A DNA stretch of 42,519 nucleotides from Anaerolineaceae bacterium (GTDB lineage Bacteria; Chloroflexota; Anaerolineae; Promineifilales; Promineifilaceae), in NCBI GenBank assembly GCA_002699125.1, contig PABI01000076.1, forward strand, positions 1-42,519, given 5' to 3'. Below the pieces are notes generated by a model. That model did not search any database and was not told the origin of the DNA. It saw only the letters and a program-made list of their open reading frames with translations. This document shows, piece by piece, positions 39,968-42,519 of this stretch. Numbering within the stretch: the first letter of the stretch is position 1; the number at the start of each line of letters is the position of its first letter. A program made the position numbers and the translations under genes.

Positions 39968-42040
39968 ATGCATCAACTAACCAACTATCTGCGCCGGCTT
40001 ACCTACAAACTGTTTCCTGACCTCGAAAAGCAACCACCGGCCCAACAACAAACGGCCGTTGTGGCGATGACTTATTTTTATCTCTTGCTTCCCTTTTTTG
40101 TCGCCGGCACGGTCTGGTTGTGGTGGGTCACCGATTGGTCGGTTTTGCTGGAAAACTGGGGCATTCTGCTCTTTTTGCTGCTGCTGATTTCACAGCTTGA
40201 TCAACGGCCGTTCATTCTCCCCATTTCACTTACAGAAGAGTTGACACTTCCCTTCTCCACCTCCCTCTCCAACCTGTTGAGCATGACGCTGCTGCTCGTT
40301 TTCGGCCCCAGCGCCTTGTGGATCATTTGGGTCGTGGCCTTAAGCTCAACCATACGCACCGGCCGGCAAGATCGCCAGCAAAACCTCCCTTATCTTTTTG
40401 CCCTCAACAACTTTGTTCAGGCGAGTGGAACTTCTATCTTGCTCCTCTTGGTCGCCGGATTCGTTTACACATCCATTGGTGGTACCTACCCCTTCCAGGC
40501 AAGCAGTTTTGCCGACTGGCTGCCTGCCGTTTGGAGCGTCCTGGCGCTGGCCATGTTGCCCATCATCATCTATTTTTTGCCGACCTGGAGTGTAACCATC
40601 CAGAGTGGACAAACTTTAAACCGGCAAACGTTGTTTCAGTTAATTGGCAGCGGCGTTTTGCTTTCGCTGCTCACCGTGCCGTTTGCCCTGCCGCTGGCGC
40701 TGGTTTACGATGCCCAAAACCTGGCGCTGTTCATTTCGCTTTGTCTGGCCGTCGCGTTCACCAACATGCTGGCTTACTTTTTGAGCCAGTTCAACCTTTT
40801 GACCCAAACCCGTAGCAAAGAGCTGCGCACGCTAGAAAATCTCGGCCAGGAATTGATCATCGCGCCGGCCGATGGTTCCACACTGGAAGTAATCCTGGCC
40901 CAGCATTTGCCCGGCCTGTTTCCCAGCGATCATCTGGTGGTGCACCTCTTTGCTGAGCTTCCCAACGGCAAAGAACCTGCCTGGCCACCTTTTACCTGGC
41001 AAACGGCCGCTCACAACTGGCCACCCGTCACAGAAACCCACTGGCAGCGCATCCGCGACGCCGAAGAAACCAGCCTGGTCGATCGAGACGTGCGGCTGCC
41101 AGGCCAGAAAGAGCCTTCCGGCCATCGTTTTTTGCTGAAAATTCTCGTTTCCGGCGCAGGCGAAACGGTGCAATGTGTGGGCGCGCTTTATTTGCAGCGG
41201 ACGCCTTCACAGCGCACGCCCAGACAGGTGCTGCCCACGCTGCAAGAGCTGGCCAGCCAGATCGGTTCGGCGCTGTACCGGGCACAAACGTACCAGGAAA
41301 CATTGCAGCGCCAGAAGATGGCCCAAGAACTAGCCTTGGCCGGGCGCATTCAGCAAAGCTTTTTGCCCAATAAGATTCCGCAGCATCCCAACTGGGATTT
41401 TGCCGCCACGCTCATTCCGGCGCGGCAAACGTCGGGCGATTTTTACGATTTTGTGCCGTTGGACAACGGCCGTCTTGGACTCATCGTGGCAGATGTGGCC
41501 GACAAGGGCACCGGGGCCGCGCTTTACATGGCGCTCAGCCGCACGCTCATTCGCACCTACGCCATGCAGTTCCCCAACGAGCCGGGCAAGGCGCTGCAAC
41601 TGGCCAACGAACGCATCCTCAGCGATACGGAATCGGACCAGTTTGTAACGGTGTTTTATGGCGTGCTGGAATTAGAAAACGGCCGTTTCACCTACGCCAA
41701 CGCCGGACACAATCCCACCTACCTCATCGGCAGCGAAACAAAAAGTCTGGCCAAAACGGGCATCCCGCTGGGGATATTTGAAGCGCTGGAATGGCAGCAG
41801 GCAACTATAGAAATTGGCGTGGGCGAAAGCCTGATCCTGTACAGCGACGGCGTGCCGGAAGCGCAAAACAGCCGGCAAGAAGAGTTTGGCGAGGATCGTA
41901 TGCTGGCCATCGCCGAGCAAACCACCAATGGGTCGGCCACGGCCTGCCAGGCTGCCATCACCGAGGCGGTCAGCCAGTTTGTGGGGGATGCCCCCCAGTT
42001 TGACGACATTACCCTGATGGTGGCAATCCGCCTAAAATAG
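39968..42040 (+). CDS. Membrane PP2C (SpoIIE-type) phosphatase with GAF-like domain
   Basis: The 690-residue protein has an N-terminal part with about seven or eight membrane helices (30-275), a GAF-like sensor region (about 285-440), a linking coiled coil (QKMAQELALAGRIQQSFLP) and a C-terminal PP2C phosphatase (about 465-690). Metal-binding residues are visible: D491 in SGDFYDF, D509 and D512 in VADVADKG, D627 in LYSDGVPEA and D679-D680 in FDDITLM. Proteins of this plan (RsbU/SpoIIE-like) dephosphorylate anti-anti-sigma factors in stress signalling. No anti-sigma partner gene is in the window. Start and stop spacing show coupling to the CPBP gene upstream and the partial gene downstream. Confidence 0.92.
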   Translation: MHQLTNYLRRLTYKLFPDLEKQPPAQQQTAVVAMTYFYLLLPFFVAGTVWLWWVTDWSVLLENWGILLFLLLLISQLDQRPFILPISLTEELTLPFSTSLSNLLSMTLLLVFGPSALWIIWVVALSSTIRTGRQDRQQNLPYLFALNNFVQASGTSILLLLVAGFVYTSIGGTYPFQASSFADWLPAVWSVLALAMLPIIIYFLPTWSVTIQSGQTLNRQTLFQLIGSGVLLSLLTVPFALPLALVYDAQNLALFISLCLAVAFTNMLAYFLSQFNLLTQTRSKELRTLENLGQELIIAPADGSTLEVILAQHLPGLFPSDHLVVHLFAELPNGKEPAWPPFTWQTAAHNWPPVTETHWQRIRDAEETSLVDRDVRLPGQKEPSGHRFLLKILVSGAGETVQCVGALYLQRTPSQRTPRQVLPTLQELASQIGSALYRAQTYQETLQRQKMAQELALAGRIQQSFLPNKIPQHPNWDFAATLIPARQTSGDFYDFVPLDNGRLGLIVADVADKGTGAALYMALSRTLIRTYAMQFPNEPGKALQLANERILSDTESDQFVTVFYGVLELENGRFTYANAGHNPTYLIGSETKSLAKTGIPLGIFEALEWQQATIEIGVGESLILYSDGVPEAQNSRQEEFGEDRMLAIAEQTTNGSATACQAAITEAVSQFVGDAPQFDDITLMVAIRLK

Positions 42041-42045
42041 AAGCC

Positions 42046-42519
42046 ATGCGTCGACGTTGGTTTTGGCTGGTCAACAGCTTGCTGATCTTGCTTTATTTTT
42101 GGGCGATGGGGGAGGAAACGGCCGTATCCCTTCAAGTAATCAATGGCCGCTGCATCGCCAACGTGCCCGAGCGGCACATCGGCATCGATTGCCCGCAGAT
42201 TGGTCCGGGGAGCCAGGTTGGCCTGTACGGTACACAACCGGCCACAGGCCGAATGGAGCTGGCCAGCTACCCACCGCTGCGCTGGCTGGCCCCGCACACC
42301 GCCTGGGCCGAACTTAATCTCTTTTCTGCTGATGGGCAGCCCCTCTGGCGGCAAACCTTTAACCAAACAAATTGGAGCGAGTGGCAAACGCTCAGCGGCG
42401 ATTGGCTCACGCGCTGGGGCGAGTTGCACGGCACGGCCAGCCAAAACAGCATCGTTCTGCAAGAAACCGTTGGCGACGGCTTCATCCTCACCAGCCGCCT
42501 GCGCCGCGCTGAGGGCGAA
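42046..42519 (+). CDS. Partial exported or membrane-anchored protein, unknown function
   Basis: An ATG at 42046, 5 nt after the phosphatase stop, opens a frame that runs without a stop to the end of the window (158 codons). It begins M-R-R-R-W with a hydrophobic stretch (about 6-21), a signal or anchor sequence. The rest looks like a beta-rich extracytoplasmic domain with many Trp and Gly (LYGTQPATGRMELASY, WSEWQTLSGDWLTRWG). I do not recognise it. An ACGGCCGT copy (42118) encodes Thr-Ala-Val. The tight spacing suggests one operon with the CPBP and phosphatase genes. Confidence 0.75.
   Translation, partial: MRRRWFWLVNSLLILLYFWAMGEETAVSLQVINGRCIANVPERHIGIDCPQIGPGSQVGLYGTQPATGRMELASYPPLRWLAPHTAWAELNLFSADGQPLWRQTFNQTNWSEWQTLSGDWLTRWGELHGTASQNSIVLQETVGDGFILTSRLRRAEGE

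Larger units (their letters stand above)
614..42125. repeat. Dispersed palindromic octamer ACGGCCGT (HIP-like), about 74 copies
   Basis: The self-complementary octamer ACGGCCGT starts, by hand count, at 614, 1113, 3708, 3729, 4175, 4688, 5612, 5663, 6707, 9278, 9545, 10010, 10651, 10759, 11479, 12495, 13201, 13625, 13912, 16082, 16252, 16945, 16974, 17056, 18866, 19375, 20075, 20342, 20459, 20917, 21327, 22324, 22526, 23221, 23434, 23784, 23966, 24111, 24923, 25968, 26534, 26733, 27688, 27714, 28613, 30097, 30368, 30765, 32132, 32439, 32635, 32705, 32735, 33295, 34063, 34609, 34658, 35140, 35393, 35942, 36309, 36916, 37442, 37547, 37608, 37981, 38480, 38561, 39316, 40052, 40204, 41466, 41679 and 42118. 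Random expectation is about 0.65 at equal base use and about 1 at 57% GC. About 18 copies extend to AACGGCCGTT. In genes it is read as Thr-Ala-Val, Asn/Asp-Gly-Arg or Ile/Leu-Arg-Pro depending on frame, so the constraint is on DNA and not protein. Confidence 0.95.

Noticed and set aside
1..42519. tRNA, rRNA, known riboswitch, prophage or integrase genes
   Set aside because: I looked for cloverleaf-like segments, CCA ends, rRNA-like tracts, phage structural genes and integrases in all gaps and saw none that can be supported.

Overview
The window is 42.5 kb of gene-dense, GC-rich bacterial DNA with short intergenic gaps and genes on both strands. No rRNA, tRNA, CRISPR array, phage module or transposase gene is visible. 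The gene repertoire suggests a heterotrophic Chloroflexota bacterium (Anaerolineae-like), perhaps from a metagenome assembly: MalT-like ATPases with a BTAD domain, a fused alpha/beta 2-oxoacid dehydrogenase E1, a FadF/Rv0338c-type Fe-S oxidoreductase, STAND ATPases and many small stand-alone enzymes. This placement is inference.

Layout. 1-3.7 kb: small membrane protein, MarR regulator with a clear operator, secreted GH13 alpha-amylase with CBM20. 3.8-10.3 kb: MalT/BTAD regulator, D-cysteine desulfhydrase-like PLP enzyme, alpha/beta hydrolase, tandem GNAT protein, orphan RHH antitoxin-like protein. 10.3-13.8 kb (minus): GT39-like membrane glycosyltransferase and a clan-A glycoside hydrolase. 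14-21 kb: membrane Fe-S oxidoreductase, lipoprotein, fused E1 and E2 of a 2-oxoacid dehydrogenase complex. 21.3-27.5 kb: two MFS exporters, a class-C beta-lactamase-like hydrolase, a thioredoxin-like protein and an unrecognised protein with an ADP-ribosyltransferase-like signature. 27.8-30.3 kb (minus): STAND ATPase with an N-terminal effector-associated-type domain. 30.4-39.2 kb: orphan ModA, VOC protein, an overlapping NAT/2H-ligase/GNAT/MenH-like cluster, DUF1330 and methyltransferase, HxlR regulator, HsmA-like protein, a DCC-family oxidoreductase interrupted by TGA, GNAT and an unknown protein. 39.2-42.5 kb: CPBP protease, SpoIIE-type phosphatase and a gene running off the end.

Three signals stand out. 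(1) The DCC-family gene at 37348-37755 has one in-frame TGA exactly where the second Cys of DxxCxxC should be. An 11-bp hairpin follows, with its loop 18 nt downstream and starting with G, which is the expected geometry of a bacterial SECIS. This is a candidate selenoprotein. (2) The palindromic octamer ACGGCCGT occurs about 74 times by hand count, against roughly one expected. It lies in all three reading frames, on both strands, between genes and in terminator stems, so it behaves like the cyanobacterial HIP1 but with a different sequence. (3) Many different short inverted-repeat elements lie between genes, and some lie inside genes in frame: a glycosyltransferase carries four and a STAND ATPase carries a perfect 28-bp palindrome. 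In addition, five genes have a -10 hexamer only 6-8 nt before the start codon and no Shine-Dalgarno, suggesting leaderless transcripts.
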